NCBI RefSeq assembly: GCF_017354985.1
Contig: NZ_CP071501.1
Coordinates: 3,139,001-3,203,000, forward strand
Direction of reading: 5' to 3'
Length of the DNA: 64,000 bases
From: Shewanella cyperi
GTDB taxonomy: Bacteria; Pseudomonadota; Gammaproteobacteria; Enterobacterales; Shewanellaceae
Shown: positions 43,879 to 53,207 of the stretch, piece by piece
How the letters are laid out: each line of letters opens with the position of its first letter
Numbering within the stretch: position 1 is the first letter of the stretch
Notes under the pieces: model-generated
What the model saw: the letters and a program-made list of their open reading frames with translations, nothing else
Databases searched by the model: none
Told to the model about the DNA's origin: nothing
Translations under genes and position numbers: made by a program

Positions 43879-44039
43879 GGCATTGCTCTTTGCTGCATCA
43901 GGCCCGGCAACAGGAACAGGTGTCATGCCAACAGCCATCACCAAACCCGCTCTCAGCTGCCGCAATTGAGCTCTGGTTAAGCGGCGCCAGTCTGCTAAAA
44001 TCGGCGTTCTTTGAATTTTGCAGCAGCAAGGACATTCCC

Positions 44040-44297
44040 ATGAACCCGATTATTGCCCTGTTGAAAGAGCACAACATCAGCGATGCGCAGATTAACGCCC
44101 TGTTCCAGAGCCTGACCGAAAATCCCCTGATGGCCATGGGCACCCTGGGCCAGCTGGGCATTGCGCCCGAAAAGTTACAGGGCTTGATGATGATGGTGAT
44201 GCAAAACCCCACCCTGATAAAGGATGCGGTGACCGAACTGGGACTGGATTTCGCCAAGGTGCAAGCGGCCAAGGACAAGCTGGATCAGGGCGCCTGA
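44040..44297 (+). CDS. DUF2999-family small protein
   Basis: 85 residues, all-helical: MNPIIALLKEHNISDAQINA, then LTENPLMAMGTLGQLGI and DAVTELGLDFAKVQAAK. It matches the DUF2999 proteins of Shewanella and Vibrio, whose function is unknown. AAGGA precedes ATG 44040. Monocistronic. Confidence 0.8.
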   Translation: MNPIIALLKEHNISDAQINALFQSLTENPLMAMGTLGQLGIAPEKLQGLMMMVMQNPTLIKDAVTELGLDFAKVQAAKDKLDQGA

Positions 44298-44361
44298 GTC
44301 AGAGCCCTAGAACGGGCAGCGGGGCTGGGAGTCTCACCCAGCCCCGAGGCCAAAAGTCAGC

Positions 44362-44775
44362 TTAATCCCGCTGACTTTCCACGTGTTTTTTGAAATTTTG
44401 CAGGATACACAGCCAGCCTTGCCTTTGTTGCTCGGCGCTGTTTTGGTCTTCCGCCTGAAAGGTTTCCACCAGCCTGGTGCCGCCATCGCAGGCCTGGAAT
44501 TGCACCTTTACCATTCTGCCATCGGCTATGGTGAAGCTGATTTCTTCCCTGGGGGAAATAGCGACAAACTCCCCCTCAAAGTCAAACCCGAATGAGCCGT
44601 CTTTGGCTTCCATGCGATAGCTGAACTTGCCGCCCACCGCCAATTGCAGCTCGGCCCTGGGACAACACCAATCGTCGTTGGCAAAGTTCCAGTGGATGAT
44701 GTCTTCCGGGTTAACCCAAGCGCGCCAAACGTGCTCCAGCGGCGCGGCTATCCATTGCTCTATGCTGATATCCAT
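44362..44775 (-). CDS. SRPBCC/AHSA1-domain protein
   Basis: 137 residues of the Bet v 1-like fold. Marks are IEQWIAAPLEHVWRAWVNPEDIIHWNFA in part, VGGKFSYRMEAKDGSFGFDFEG, and the C-terminal GWLCILQNFKKHVE helix. Bacterial AHSA1-like proteins often bind small ligands; the role is unknown. ATG 44775 follows GGGAGAG. Confidence 0.83.
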   Translation of the reverse strand: MDISIEQWIAAPLEHVWRAWVNPEDIIHWNFANDDWCCPRAELQLAVGGKFSYRMEAKDGSFGFDFEGEFVAISPREEISFTIADGRMVKVQFQACDGGTRLVETFQAEDQNSAEQQRQGWLCILQNFKKHVESQRD

Positions 44776-44826
44776 ATGCTCTCCCTCTTGTCCGTTCAAT
44801 AGTGATTATCCCAGGGAAAAGCCGAC

Positions 44827-46089
44827 TCAGGCCGACTTTTCCCGGGGGCTGAGCTGTTGGCCGAAGTCCGGCCGTGGCAGCCGGTCCAGGATGCCATACA
44901 AATAGATCACCAGCACAGACAAGGCTGCGCCGGTCATAAACAACCAGAAACCGCCGAAATGATCCAGGATGATGCCGCCGCCCAGAGGGGCGAAGGCAAA
45001 GCCAAATTCATAGAAGGAAGCGGCACCGAAATAGGCGCCCCGCAGGTGGTCCGGCGCCAGGCGGTCTATGTGCACGTTCATGGTGGGAAAGAGTATGGTT
45101 TCGGCCACGCTCATCACCACCACAGCGCCAATCCAGCCCCAAAACAGGGCGATGGGATTCAGGGCCAGCCAAATTTGCGACACTATCAGCAGCAACAGAC
45201 CAAACTGAATGCGTCGGGTCAGGCTGTACCCGGCCATCAGTCGCAGCAACATAAACTGGCTGGAGATGATCACCAGGGCATTGGTAAAGATCATGGCCGA
45301 GATCAGCGCCAGCAAATCCGGCGCCTGGGCCCGGGTCAGGTATTGGATAAGGGAACTGTCCATCTGGGCATAGATAAACATGCACAGTATGTTGGCCAGG
45401 ATCAGGCACTGTAACAGTCTGTCCTGCATCAGGATGGACATTATCTGCTGGCGGCTGACCTTGGGTTTCCCGGCACCTGACTCCGGCGCTTCGACCTGCC
45501 TTTGCCTCTGCTGTCCAAAGCCCCAATGCAGCAGTACCAGCAGCACGGCGAAGGCGGCGGCCGTGATATAGAAGCTCGACTGTTCACCGGTAAGGCCAAA
45601 CCAGACTCCGGCCATGGGCCCCACGGCACAGCCCACGTTGACAATGAAATACATTGATTGCATCGCCAGCTCACGGGTTTTGGGGTCGCTGATAATGTCA
45701 CCTATGGTGGCTGAACTCAGCGGTCGCCACAACGAGGTGGCAATGGAGCACAGGGTCATGACCACCACATAGCCACTGACCGAGTTCACCTCCGCCAGCA
45801 GCGAGAAGGAAAAGATATACAGGACTCCCGTGAGGTACATAAGCTTGCGGCGACCTATCCGGTCCGACAGCGAGCTGCCGACAAAACTGGTGAACACGGA
45901 AATGACCGCAGCGCTGGAGAGCACCAGGCCGACCTCGGTGGCACTCAAGGCGAACTTTTGATAGAGGATCACCGCCAGAAACGGCCACACCATGAAATAG
46001 CTGCCGCGGGTGATAAAGGCCCCAAACAGCAGCACCCACATCAGGCGGGGAAATTGTTTAAAGCGTGCGAGGGATACGTCACTGTGCAC
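44827..46089 (-). CDS. MFS transporter (drug-efflux type)
   Basis: 420 residues, 12 membrane segments. The loop 2-3 motif reads GSSLSDRIGRRKLMYL, and the first helices resemble MdtH-like exporters (ITRGSYFMVWPFLAVILY). The start is GTG 46089 behind AAGGAAAAG. Substrate unknown. Divergent from the GntR regulator gene, which might control it, although that regulator has its own operon partner. Confidence 0.8.
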   Translation of the reverse strand: MHSDVSLARFKQFPRLMWVLLFGAFITRGSYFMVWPFLAVILYQKFALSATEVGLVLSSAAVISVFTSFVGSSLSDRIGRRKLMYLTGVLYIFSFSLLAEVNSVSGYVVVMTLCSIATSLWRPLSSATIGDIISDPKTRELAMQSMYFIVNVGCAVGPMAGVWFGLTGEQSSFYITAAAFAVLLVLLHWGFGQQRQRQVEAPESGAGKPKVSRQQIMSILMQDRLLQCLILANILCMFIYAQMDSSLIQYLTRAQAPDLLALISAMIFTNALVIISSQFMLLRLMAGYSLTRRIQFGLLLLIVSQIWLALNPIALFWGWIGAVVVMSVAETILFPTMNVHIDRLAPDHLRGAYFGAASFYEFGFAFAPLGGGIILDHFGGFWLFMTGAALSVLVIYLYGILDRLPRPDFGQQLSPREKSA

Positions 46090-46355
46090 GACTTTTCCTT
46101 ATCAGGTCACACTAATTGAGTTATAGCGAATATGTAACACTGCTTGATTGACATCAAGACCTGGCAGCAAAAACTGTCCTGATCCCAGAAAATAACACCC
46201 ATGCCAACCAACCGGTGACTCAAGTATTCGGCGGCATGTGCGCTCCTTCCATTCGCAGCTATCCAGTCTGGCGACTTCCAACTTACACCGGACGCCATCC
46301 GTCCATACAAGGGGTCAAGCTCAAATTCATTGATGAAACTTGCAAAACACAAAAA

Positions 46356-46385
46356 CCACTTGTACCATCACCACAAGTGGTACAA
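46356..46385. promoter_or_regulatory. Operator palindrome in front of the GntR-type regulator
   Basis: Nested inverted repeats: TTGTACCA (46360-46367) with TGGTACAA (46378-46385), and CCACTTG with CAAGTGG within the same stretch. It ends 15 bases before the regulator start, suitable for autorepression. The remaining divergent interval 46090-46355 shows no gene. Confidence 0.55.
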
Positions 46386-46400
46386 CATGAGAATGGATTT

Positions 46401-46772
46401 ATGCATGTCACTATCAATGTGGATGATCCTGAGCCGCTGTTTACTCAGCTGATCAGGCAGTTGAAACAGGCGATTCTGGACGGCCACCTGGCACCGGGAG
46501 CTCAATTGCCTTCGATTCGCCAGTTAGCCAACGACCTGGAATTAAACAGCAAAACGGTTGCCAAGGCGTACCGGCTGCTTGAGCGCGACGGAGTGATCCA
46601 AAGCAAGGGCTACCGGGGAACCTTTGTCCACCCGGAGGCGAGAAGCAATTGCCAGACCGATTTGAATCAGTGGGTAAATGCACAAATCGCCGAGCTGATA
46701 GCCACCTTGAAAGAGGCCGGGGTAACGGACTCCGAAATTCGCATTGCCTTCAGCAATGCCATGAATAACTAG
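46401..46772 (+). CDS. GntR-family regulator, YtrA type
   Basis: 123 residues. A winged helix-turn-helix (PLFTQLIRQLKQAILDGHL, then LPSIRQLANDLELNSKTVAKAYRLLERDGVI) is followed by a short helical tail, the hallmark of the YtrA subfamily that controls transporters. ATG 46401 matches the family start. The membrane protein gene follows after 18 bases and is its probable target. Confidence 0.85.
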   Translation: MHVTINVDDPEPLFTQLIRQLKQAILDGHLAPGAQLPSIRQLANDLELNSKTVAKAYRLLERDGVIQSKGYRGTFVHPEARSNCQTDLNQWVNAQIAELIATLKEAGVTDSEIRIAFSNAMNN

Positions 46773-46790
46773 GTAATTGAGGGATTAATT

Positions 46791-47672
46791 ATGTCAGAAG
46801 CCATACTGTTCTACCCCGTATTTCTTAGTCAGATACTGTTGATTTCGCTTTATTTTCCACGAAAAATAGTCGCCAGGTGCCACTATATATTCAATCACTT
46901 TCCAGCTTCCAGTCACCCAAAGCTCTATCCGGCAGGTCAAGAAAGAGCACAAAAAGGAGTAAAGAGATTTTGGCAGCTTAACCTGCTGAATCTGCTGATA
47001 GGTGCCCTGGTGCTGGTATTCTTCGGCCCCTTGGGGCCAGACACCTTCGGCACCCCAGATTTCGGCAAATTCATGCCCCTACTTTATGGCATGCTGCAAT
47101 TTGTTCCCATTGCACTCATGGAGTTGTCCGGTCTGCAACAATTCAAGCTGATGCGCCAATTGCATCGCTCCACCAGCAGGAAAGCGGAACTACAACCCCG
47201 ACGCCTGTTTGATTTTATTTCCCCCACAGCCGTCACAGTGGCCGTACTGATGTTTTTCGCTTGTCTGTTCTATGATGCCTTTATGCCGGATTTCCGCTTT
47301 CAACTGGATGTGGACACCTTTGCCAGAAGTATCAGCCTGATCCTGTGCAATCTATTGTTTATCTTTATTATTCATCGAAATTTACGCGGCAGGAAAGTTA
47401 ACCCCCTGCAAGCATCTGAGGACAGATACAGGCAAATCCAGGTCGGTATCAAGTCTCTGATCTATACCAGCATTGCAGTAAGCACCTTCGTGATGATCAA
47501 TATCAGCACCAACAGTTTTGCACTCGATCGATATGAGATTCTGTTCAATAGCCTCTACTGGCAAGCCATCGCCCTCTTGGGTATGGGGATCATGCTCAAC
47601 GAGCTGCAAGTGAAGGACATTGATTTCAATGTTTACAAGGCCGGCAAGGGCGAAAGCCCCGCAGCTAACTAA
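46791..47672 (+). CDS. Polytopic membrane protein co-transcribed with the GntR regulator
   Basis: 293 residues with six or seven membrane segments, beginning near residues 5-22, 64-84, 90-110 and 145-165, and ending near 225-275. No ATP-binding or transport motif is seen and the family is not recognised. YtrA-type regulators commonly sit next to ABC transporter genes, but no ATPase follows here. GAGGG precedes the start. Confidence 0.68.
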   Translation: MSEAILFYPVFLSQILLISLYFPRKIVARCHYIFNHFPASSHPKLYPAGQERAQKGVKRFWQLNLLNLLIGALVLVFFGPLGPDTFGTPDFGKFMPLLYGMLQFVPIALMELSGLQQFKLMRQLHRSTSRKAELQPRRLFDFISPTAVTVAVLMFFACLFYDAFMPDFRFQLDVDTFARSISLILCNLLFIFIIHRNLRGRKVNPLQASEDRYRQIQVGIKSLIYTSIAVSTFVMINISTNSFALDRYEILFNSLYWQAIALLGMGIMLNELQVKDIDFNVYKAGKGESPAAN

Positions 47673-47732
47673 CTTGGCTGTCAGCCAAGGTCAATTGGCA
47701 GCGGGGCCTGTTGATTGGATGACATAACGGCG

Positions 47733-48140
47733 CTAATTGGGCTGCGGCATTTTGGGCAACTCGTCCTGCACCAAAAACCAGTCCACATGGCTGTCGTAGA
47801 AGGCGTGGGCCTGGGGCTCCCTGTCCAGGGGACCGGTGAAATTGGCCCGGGTGATATGCAGTTCCCCTGGCCAGCGACTGGAGCGGAAAAACAGACTGCT
47901 GCCACAGCGGCGGCAAAAGCCACGGCTGGCGGGGGCAGACGAGGCGAACCAGCAAAGCTGCCCCTCGGGATCCTCAATACTGACCTGACTTTCCTCGACA
48001 CCCACCCAGGTCACAAAGGCGGCGCCATGGGCACGTTGGCACAGGCTGCAATGGCAATGGGCCACCCATTTTGAGGGAAACGCCATCTCAAAGCGGACCG
48101 CACCGCACAAACATTTTCCCTGTGTATCCTTAGCCGTCAT
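47733..48140 (-). CDS. GFA-family zinc protein (CENP-V/formaldehyde-activating type), copy 1
   Basis: 135 residues. Zinc-binding Cys pairs are CLCG near the N-terminus, HCHCSLCQ and CRRCG, in the Gfa/CENP-V beta-fold. Some members condense formaldehyde with glutathione; most are uncharacterised. ATG 48140 follows GGGGGAG. A second GFA protein lies at 49652-50047. Confidence 0.85.
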   Translation of the reverse strand: MTAKDTQGKCLCGAVRFEMAFPSKWVAHCHCSLCQRAHGAAFVTWVGVEESQVSIEDPEGQLCWFASSAPASRGFCRRCGSSLFFRSSRWPGELHITRANFTGPLDREPQAHAFYDSHVDWFLVQDELPKMPQPN

Positions 48141-48341
48141 ATTCACTCCCCCGGATTACGCCTTAGCCCCATGTCTCTGACACCCTGGGCATGGGCTCTG
48201 GCTTGGGCTTTGGCCTCAAACTAGCTGATCCCGCAGCGCTTGCCAAGCCCGCCAGAAGGACAAGAGACTGGACTTGTGCGAGCCTTTCTGCGACTGTGGC
48301 CAGGCGAATCCATCATTATCCCTGAATAAAAGGAATGCCCA

Positions 48342-48734
48342 ATGCACAAGCTGGAAGGTGTGTTTCAAATAACCGGTTGGGACGAAGCGCCCTATGCCGA
48401 AAGTCCCAATGGCGCCAAGCAAACCCTGGCCAAAATCACCCAGCAATACCAGGGTGACATCAGCGGCAGCAGCGAAATTACTTACCTGATGTCCTATCAG
48501 GCCGATGGGACGGCGGTGTTTGTTGGTATGGAAAAGATCACCGCTGAGATCCGGGGCAAACGCGGCAGCCTGATCCTGCAACACCAGGGTAAATTTGAAG
48601 CCGGTGTTGCCAGCAGCGACTTCAGCATAGTGGCCAATTCAGGCACAGAGGCCCTGGCCGACCTGTCGGGTAAGGGCCACTTCAGATCGACCGAAAACGG
48701 TCAGGCCAACTACTTCCTGGACCAGGCCGACTGA
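48342..48734 (+). CDS. DUF3224-family protein
   Basis: 130 residues, beta-rich, cytoplasmic. The start GVFQITGWDEAPY and the FSIVANSGTEALADLSGKG near the C-terminus are typical of DUF3224, a barrel-like family (allene oxide cyclase-like) without known function. AAGGA precedes the ATG. Confidence 0.8.
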   Translation: MHKLEGVFQITGWDEAPYAESPNGAKQTLAKITQQYQGDISGSSEITYLMSYQADGTAVFVGMEKITAEIRGKRGSLILQHQGKFEAGVASSDFSIVANSGTEALADLSGKGHFRSTENGQANYFLDQAD

Positions 48735-48740
48735 CAAAGG

Positions 48741-49412
48741 CTATTGCCCAAACAGCTGCCTGACCTCCTGCTGCTGTTCCTGGCGCATCTGATGCTGCAA
48801 CTGTTGCATTTTTTGCGCCTGTGCCGCAGTGGGCTCATTGTCTCCTATGGCCTGGATCAGGGCGTCGAGCTCGCGTTCCGAGTCGGTCATCTGTAGCTGA
48901 TCCAAGGCCTCTTCGGCCTGAAGCAGTTCGTCGCGCAGCCCATCCAGTTGCGCCTGCATGACATCGAGCTTATTTTCCTCTGCCTCGCTCAGGTGATCAT
49001 TGTCCATCAGCTCATTGAGCTGGGACTCCAGCGTTGCCACCTGCCGCTGCAATGCCTCCACCCTGTCGGCGGCGATATCTTCGGGATCGTCCGGAAGACA
49101 GTCATGCAGCTGCTCGGGAGTCAGCCCAGTCCCCTCGGACATACCCTCAATGAGGCAGCGCTCCACGGCATTTTCTTCACGTTCATCCCATACCTGGCAC
49201 CGGCGTAACACCTTGGAGTACAAGCTTTCCATCTTGGCCGCCGAACTGCCGCTGCATCGGGCCAGGCGATCGAAATCGCCTTTGTCACGCATTTGGGTCA
49301 CAGCAAAGCGCAGTATCTGCTGTTGTTGTTCTTCGGTCATGTGCGGTAACTCACCCATGGCCCAGCCCAGGGGGGACAATGACAACAAGACAGCAATACA
49401 CAGTGGTTTCAT
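48741..49412 (-). CDS. Exported coiled-coil protein of unknown function
   Basis: 223 residues. A signal peptide (MKPLCIAVLLSLSPLGWAMG) is followed by a helical segment with three or four Cys (RCSGSS, RRCQVW, RCLIEG, HDCLPD) and then a long Glu/Gln/Leu-rich coiled coil (about residues 115-220). ATG 49412 follows CCAAGG. Likely periplasmic. It is convergent with the DUF3224 gene. Family not recognised. Confidence 0.72.
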   Translation of the reverse strand: MKPLCIAVLLSLSPLGWAMGELPHMTEEQQQQILRFAVTQMRDKGDFDRLARCSGSSAAKMESLYSKVLRRCQVWDEREENAVERCLIEGMSEGTGLTPEQLHDCLPDDPEDIAADRVEALQRQVATLESQLNELMDNDHLSEAEENKLDVMQAQLDGLRDELLQAEEALDQLQMTDSERELDALIQAIGDNEPTAAQAQKMQQLQHQMRQEQQQEVRQLFGQ

Positions 49413-49651
49413 CCTTGGTTCCTCAATTCCGTTTAGCCCATGAAAACGTCTCTTTATCAGGGCAATAGAACATAAATGACAGTCGCCGATGCGCACATCA
49501 GACATAAGTATTCATTTGTTTTGGTTCAAGAAGCGGGCCTGACTCAGCATGGTGCTTCGCTGGACAAACGCAGCCCAAGCTGCAAGAGTAGCCTGGCACT
49601 ATGACATCTGTGCTATCGCCGATACCAGCACCAGTACCGCAAGGAGTGACC

Positions 49652-50047
49652 ATGAAATACCGAGGCAGCTGCCATTGTCAGGCGGTGCAATTTGAAGTGG
49701 AGTGCCCCGATACTGTCGAGGTGGAAGACTGCAACTGCTCCATTTGCAGCAAGGCGGGATTTTTACACCTTATCGTGCCGCTGAGCCAATTTACCCTGCT
49801 GAGAGGTGCCGACAAACTCACCACATATAGCTTCAACAGCCATGTGGCCAAGCACACTTTTTGTCGCATCTGCGGTATCAAGCCCTTCTACACCCCGAGA
49901 TCCAATCCCGACGGCATAGACATCAACCTGCGCTGCCTTGATGAAAAACCGGCCAATATCCGCATAGTCAAATTCGATGGCCAGAACTGGGAGCAACACG
50001 CCCATGCTCTTGCCCATAAGAGCCAGGCCTCACAAAAGCCGGATTAG
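49652..50047 (+). CDS. GFA-family zinc protein, copy 2
   Basis: 131 residues. Zinc ligands are in GSCHCQAV, CNCSICSK and CRICGIK. The start follows AAGGAG. It is shorter in the C-terminal lobe than copy 1 and belongs to a different branch. Function unknown. Confidence 0.86.
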   Translation: MKYRGSCHCQAVQFEVECPDTVEVEDCNCSICSKAGFLHLIVPLSQFTLLRGADKLTTYSFNSHVAKHTFCRICGIKPFYTPRSNPDGIDINLRCLDEKPANIRIVKFDGQNWEQHAHALAHKSQASQKPD

Positions 50048-50123
50048 CCAAACACAGCAGTAGAGACTGCTTCTTTCCTTTCCCTCAGATGCCGGGCTGA
50101 CATAAGTCGACCCGGCGCTCACA

Positions 50124-50876
50124 TCAGGTCAGTTTGGCGGCGTAGTGCACCAGGCCGTCCCGCATCAATTCGGCCGTCCCGGATGCAAAGCGATCGTAAA
50201 AGTGGCGGAAGCGCTCATCGGCCACATACATTTCCCCCAACATGGGCAAACGAGCAGCAGGGCAATCGCCATGGGCGCACAGCCAGGCATGCTGACGCGC
50301 CATCAGGGCCTGCACTGCATCGCTGTCGGCAGCCTGTCCCACCAGGGTGGCCAGTTCTTTGGAAATGGCCTCCCCTTCGGCATCCAGGGCAGCCTTGCCC
50401 TCGCTATCCATGGCCTCACGGCCGGCGCCACCACGATTTACCGCGTCTTGGCCCCACTTGTCTATGGCTTCATCCTTCAGGGCGGCTTCACTGAAATCGG
50501 CAAAGAGTTTGCCCGGTGTTGTGGTCATATCTGACTCCTTTCTTTGTTCCAATTGAACTATGGCCAGGTCCAACATACGCCGCAGTCGTTGAAAGTGGGC
50601 TATGTGCTGGCCAAGTTGGCTGTACTGTTCCTTCAGACTGGTGAGCAAGTCATGTTGTGGATCCGTCATTATGTCGCGAATACGGGCCAGCTTAAGCCCC
50701 AGCTCCCGATACATGAGGATCTGCTGCAAGCGCAACAGATCCCGCTCACCATAGAGCCGATAACCACCCAGCGTGCGACCGCTTGGGGGTAACAGACCGA
50801 TCTCATCATAGTGATGCAGGGTTCTGACACTGACACCGGCCAGGCGGGCCAGCTCGCTGACATTGTATTGAGCCAC
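50124..50876 (-). CDS. MerR-family regulator with TipAS drug-sensing domain
   Basis: 250 residues. The N-terminal MerR winged helix (YNVSELARLAGVSVRTLHHY, then DEIGLLPPSGRTLGGYRLY) is followed by a coiled-coil dimerisation helix and a C-terminal TipAS domain (LFADFSEAALKDEAIDKWG in part, and FRHFYDRFASGTAELMRDG). TipAS domains bind thiopeptides and other drugs. Start codon GTG 50876, behind AAGGAGAG. A perfect palindrome lies upstream at 50988. Likely autoregulated. Confidence 0.87.
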   Translation of the reverse strand: MAQYNVSELARLAGVSVRTLHHYDEIGLLPPSGRTLGGYRLYGERDLLRLQQILMYRELGLKLARIRDIMTDPQHDLLTSLKEQYSQLGQHIAHFQRLRRMLDLAIVQLEQRKESDMTTTPGKLFADFSEAALKDEAIDKWGQDAVNRGGAGREAMDSEGKAALDAEGEAISKELATLVGQAADSDAVQALMARQHAWLCAHGDCPAARLPMLGEMYVADERFRHFYDRFASGTAELMRDGLVHYAAKLT

Positions 50877-50987
50877 AATGCTCTCCTTTGCTGCCCGGAG
50901 CGACTTGCGCCCGGTTTGAAGGTCCAGATACCCGCCATGGACATGCTTTTTTCGGCACGATCTTGGGGGCACAGAAAGCAGTCTGCA

Positions 50988-51006
50988 GTCTCACGTTACG
51001 TGAGAC
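50988..51006. promoter_or_regulatory. Perfect palindromic operator upstream of the MerR/TipA gene
   Basis: GTCTCACGTTACGTGAGAC has 9-bp arms around a single central base. It resembles the CTCACGT-ACGTGAG sites bound by TipA/SkgA-type MerR proteins. It lies 112 bases from the regulator start and the same distance from the divergent DUF3157 gene. Confidence 0.6.
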
Positions 51007-51114
51007 GCAAGCAGGAATATCACTTTTTTTAGCCGGTCATAACAAGCGGCAACGGCATTGCCAGATATCACGGCTACAGTTATTGTTTAGCCTGTTATTT
51101 TATTTGTTAAATCG

Positions 51115-51798
51115 ATGAATTTGCCAATGAAAACCATGACTACACTGAAAGGCCGTTTGTTACTTCCCCTGACAGCCGCCCTGCTCTGCCTGCCTTTAAC
51201 CGCCCTTGCAGCATCCAAGGTTGCCGAAGTCACCCTGGACAACGGCGCCCGGGTGATACTGAAAGACGATTTCAGCTGGGAATACCTGATAATTGAAACG
51301 CCGGACGCCTCAGCACAGGCCGCTGAAGCGGGCGCCACAGAGCTGGTTCCCGAGGCAAGCGCCCCCTTGGCTGCTGCGGCCCCAGCAGCACCGGCAGTAC
51401 CGGCGGCACCCGTTGCCAAGGCGGCGCCGGTGCAACTTAACAGTACCGCCATGACCATGCCGGAATTGCTCGGCAAGGCGGGCAAGGACGGCATCAGCGT
51501 CAGTTTTGCCGAGGCCCAATGGCAGGGTGATCGCCTGGGGTTGGTGTTCGATATCAGCAGCGAACATAATGAAGAACTGGTGGAAGTGCTGGTGCAGGCC
51601 AGCTTTTTTGACGATCAGGGACAAAAGATCAAACAAGAAGAATTGCAGGTGTGGCGCGCCATCAAGCGGTTACCCGACACCTACCTGCGCAAGGGGCAGC
51701 ACAGACGCTCGGACATCATCTGGGTCGAAGGACTGGATAAATCCCGCTGGCAGAAGCAACTGCTGCAACTGAAAATCACCGAACTCAGCACCTGGTAA
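51115..51798 (+). CDS. DUF3157-family exported protein
   Basis: 227 residues. The signal peptide ends near LTALA (about residue 32). The mature start VAEVTLDNGARVILKDDFSWEYL is typical of DUF3157; then comes an Ala/Pro-rich linker (about 65-105) and a beta-rich C-terminal domain (VSFAEAQWQGDRLGLVFDI). Probably periplasmic; function unknown. ATG 51115 or 51127 (MKTMTTLKG) could be the start. Confidence 0.78.
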   Translation: MNLPMKTMTTLKGRLLLPLTAALLCLPLTALAASKVAEVTLDNGARVILKDDFSWEYLIIETPDASAQAAEAGATELVPEASAPLAAAAPAAPAVPAAPVAKAAPVQLNSTAMTMPELLGKAGKDGISVSFAEAQWQGDRLGLVFDISSEHNEELVEVLVQASFFDDQGQKIKQEELQVWRAIKRLPDTYLRKGQHRRSDIIWVEGLDKSRWQKQLLQLKITELSTW

Positions 51799-51801
51799 AT
51801 C

Positions 51802-51832
51802 AAACAGGGCCCTTCTTGGGCCCTGTTTTTTC
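51802..51832. terminator. Bidirectional terminator between DUF3157 gene and mtgA
   Basis: AAACAGGGCCC / GGGCCCTGTTT with a TTCTT loop, then TTT. Confidence 0.92.
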
Positions 51833-51849
51833 TTCGTTGGTGCATCGGC

Positions 51850-52557
51850 TCAATCGAGCCTTCTTAAGGTTTGAGTGCCCAACTGACGCATCTGCATCTC
51901 AATCCAATCGGCCCGCTGCTGCATATAATCGCTGGGCGGCCGAATGCGATATTGCCAGGGATTCGGCAATACCGCCGCCAGCAGCGCCGCCTCATGGGAC
52001 GACAGGGCCCCGGCGGACTTATGGAAATAATGCTGCGCCGCGGCCTCGGCACCGTAGATGCCGGGACCGAACTCCACTATGTTGAGATACAGCTCCAGGA
52101 TCCGCTGCTTGCCCAGCAGGAGTTCCATCCACAGGCTGAACCAGGCCTCCAGGCCTTTGCGCAGCAGATTGCGGGACGGCCATAAAAACAGGTTTTTGGC
52201 CGTTTGCTGGGTCAGGGTGCTGGCGCCCTTCACCTTGCGACCTTGCTTATTGGTCGATAATGCCTTCTCAATGGCCTGCCAATCCAGCCCCAGGTGGTCA
52301 GGGAATCGTTGATCTTCAGAGGCAATGACCGCCAGCTGCAACCGACTGGAGATGGCGGCAAGATCCCGCCATTGGTGCGATACCCGGGTAATGGGCGCAG
52401 GGGGAAACCAGTGCCTCTGCAGGCGCCAACTCCAGCTGGGCGGGTCAATAAATTTCAGTGCCAAAAGCGGCAGCAGGGTCAGCAGCATCCCGGCTATGAC
52501 CGCCCGCCAAAACCAACGCCTGATAGTTCTGAAACCGCCCTGGAAATTGCTTGCCAC
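51850..52557 (-). CDS. mtgA: Monofunctional peptidoglycan glycosyltransferase
   Basis: 235 residues. One N-terminal membrane anchor (about 17-38) precedes a GT51 domain that polymerises lipid II in the periplasm. The catalytic Glu is in VIASEDQRFPDHLG; KGASTLTQQTAKNLFLW and ELYLNIVEFGPGIYGAEAAA are the further family motifs. Lacks a transpeptidase domain, as expected. Stands alone. Confidence 0.95.
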   Translation of the reverse strand: MASNFQGGFRTIRRWFWRAVIAGMLLTLLPLLALKFIDPPSWSWRLQRHWFPPAPITRVSHQWRDLAAISSRLQLAVIASEDQRFPDHLGLDWQAIEKALSTNKQGRKVKGASTLTQQTAKNLFLWPSRNLLRKGLEAWFSLWMELLLGKQRILELYLNIVEFGPGIYGAEAAAQHYFHKSAGALSSHEAALLAAVLPNPWQYRIRPPSDYMQQRADWIEMQMRQLGTQTLRRLD

Positions 52558-52651
52558 TTTATCAACCTACTTTTGACCGACGCTTATCCCGAACGGGAAA
52601 TAATGCCGTCACATAATAGCCAGTCCGGGGTGTTAAGGCGATGGGCTACGG

Positions 52652-53083
52652 TCAAGCGGCGGGCAAATGTTGCTTAAGCCATTGCTGCAATGCCTGTTTG
52701 GGCATGGCGCCCGCCTGGCTTGCCAGCAGCTTACCCTGTTGGAACAGCATGAGGGTGGGGATTGAGCGTATGCCAAACCTGGCGGCCAGCGCCTGCTGCG
52801 ACTCGGTGTTGAGCTTGCCGAGCCGTAATCCAGGCTCCATTTCCGCAGCGCATTGCTCAAAGATGGGGGCGAATTGGCGACAGGGGCCACACCAGGGGGC
52901 CCAGAAATCCACCAGCAGCGGCAGTTCCGAGCGGTTGGCATGGGCGGCAAAATTGGCCTCGGTTAGCTCCAGGGGCCGCCCCAGGAACAGCGACTGTTTA
53001 CAGCCTCCGCACTTGGGGCCCTGGGTCAGGCGCTCGTCGGGTACCCGGTTCAGGGCAGAGCAATGGGGGCAGGCTATCAGCAT
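52652..53083 (-). CDS. trxC: Thioredoxin 2
   Basis: 143 residues. An N-terminal zinc finger (Cys5, Cys8, Cys25, Cys28) precedes a thioredoxin domain with active site WCGPC (Cys65, Cys68) and the cis-Pro in IRSIPTLMLF. It reduces protein disulfides in the cytoplasm and is often induced by oxidative stress through OxyR. ATG 53083 follows AGGAG; the longer frame above has no similarity. Confidence 0.95.
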   Translation of the reverse strand: MLIACPHCSALNRVPDERLTQGPKCGGCKQSLFLGRPLELTEANFAAHANRSELPLLVDFWAPWCGPCRQFAPIFEQCAAEMEPGLRLGKLNTESQQALAARFGIRSIPTLMLFQQGKLLASQAGAMPKQALQQWLKQHLPAA

Positions 53084-53207
53084 AAGGGCTCCTGATAAGG
53101 CGAGGACAGGGTTATGACATTGATATGGGGCCACAGCGGCCAAACTCAAGCCAGCAGCCTGGCCGCCAAAGCACTCATACGGACAACAACTCTGAATTGC
53201 CAGCGAC

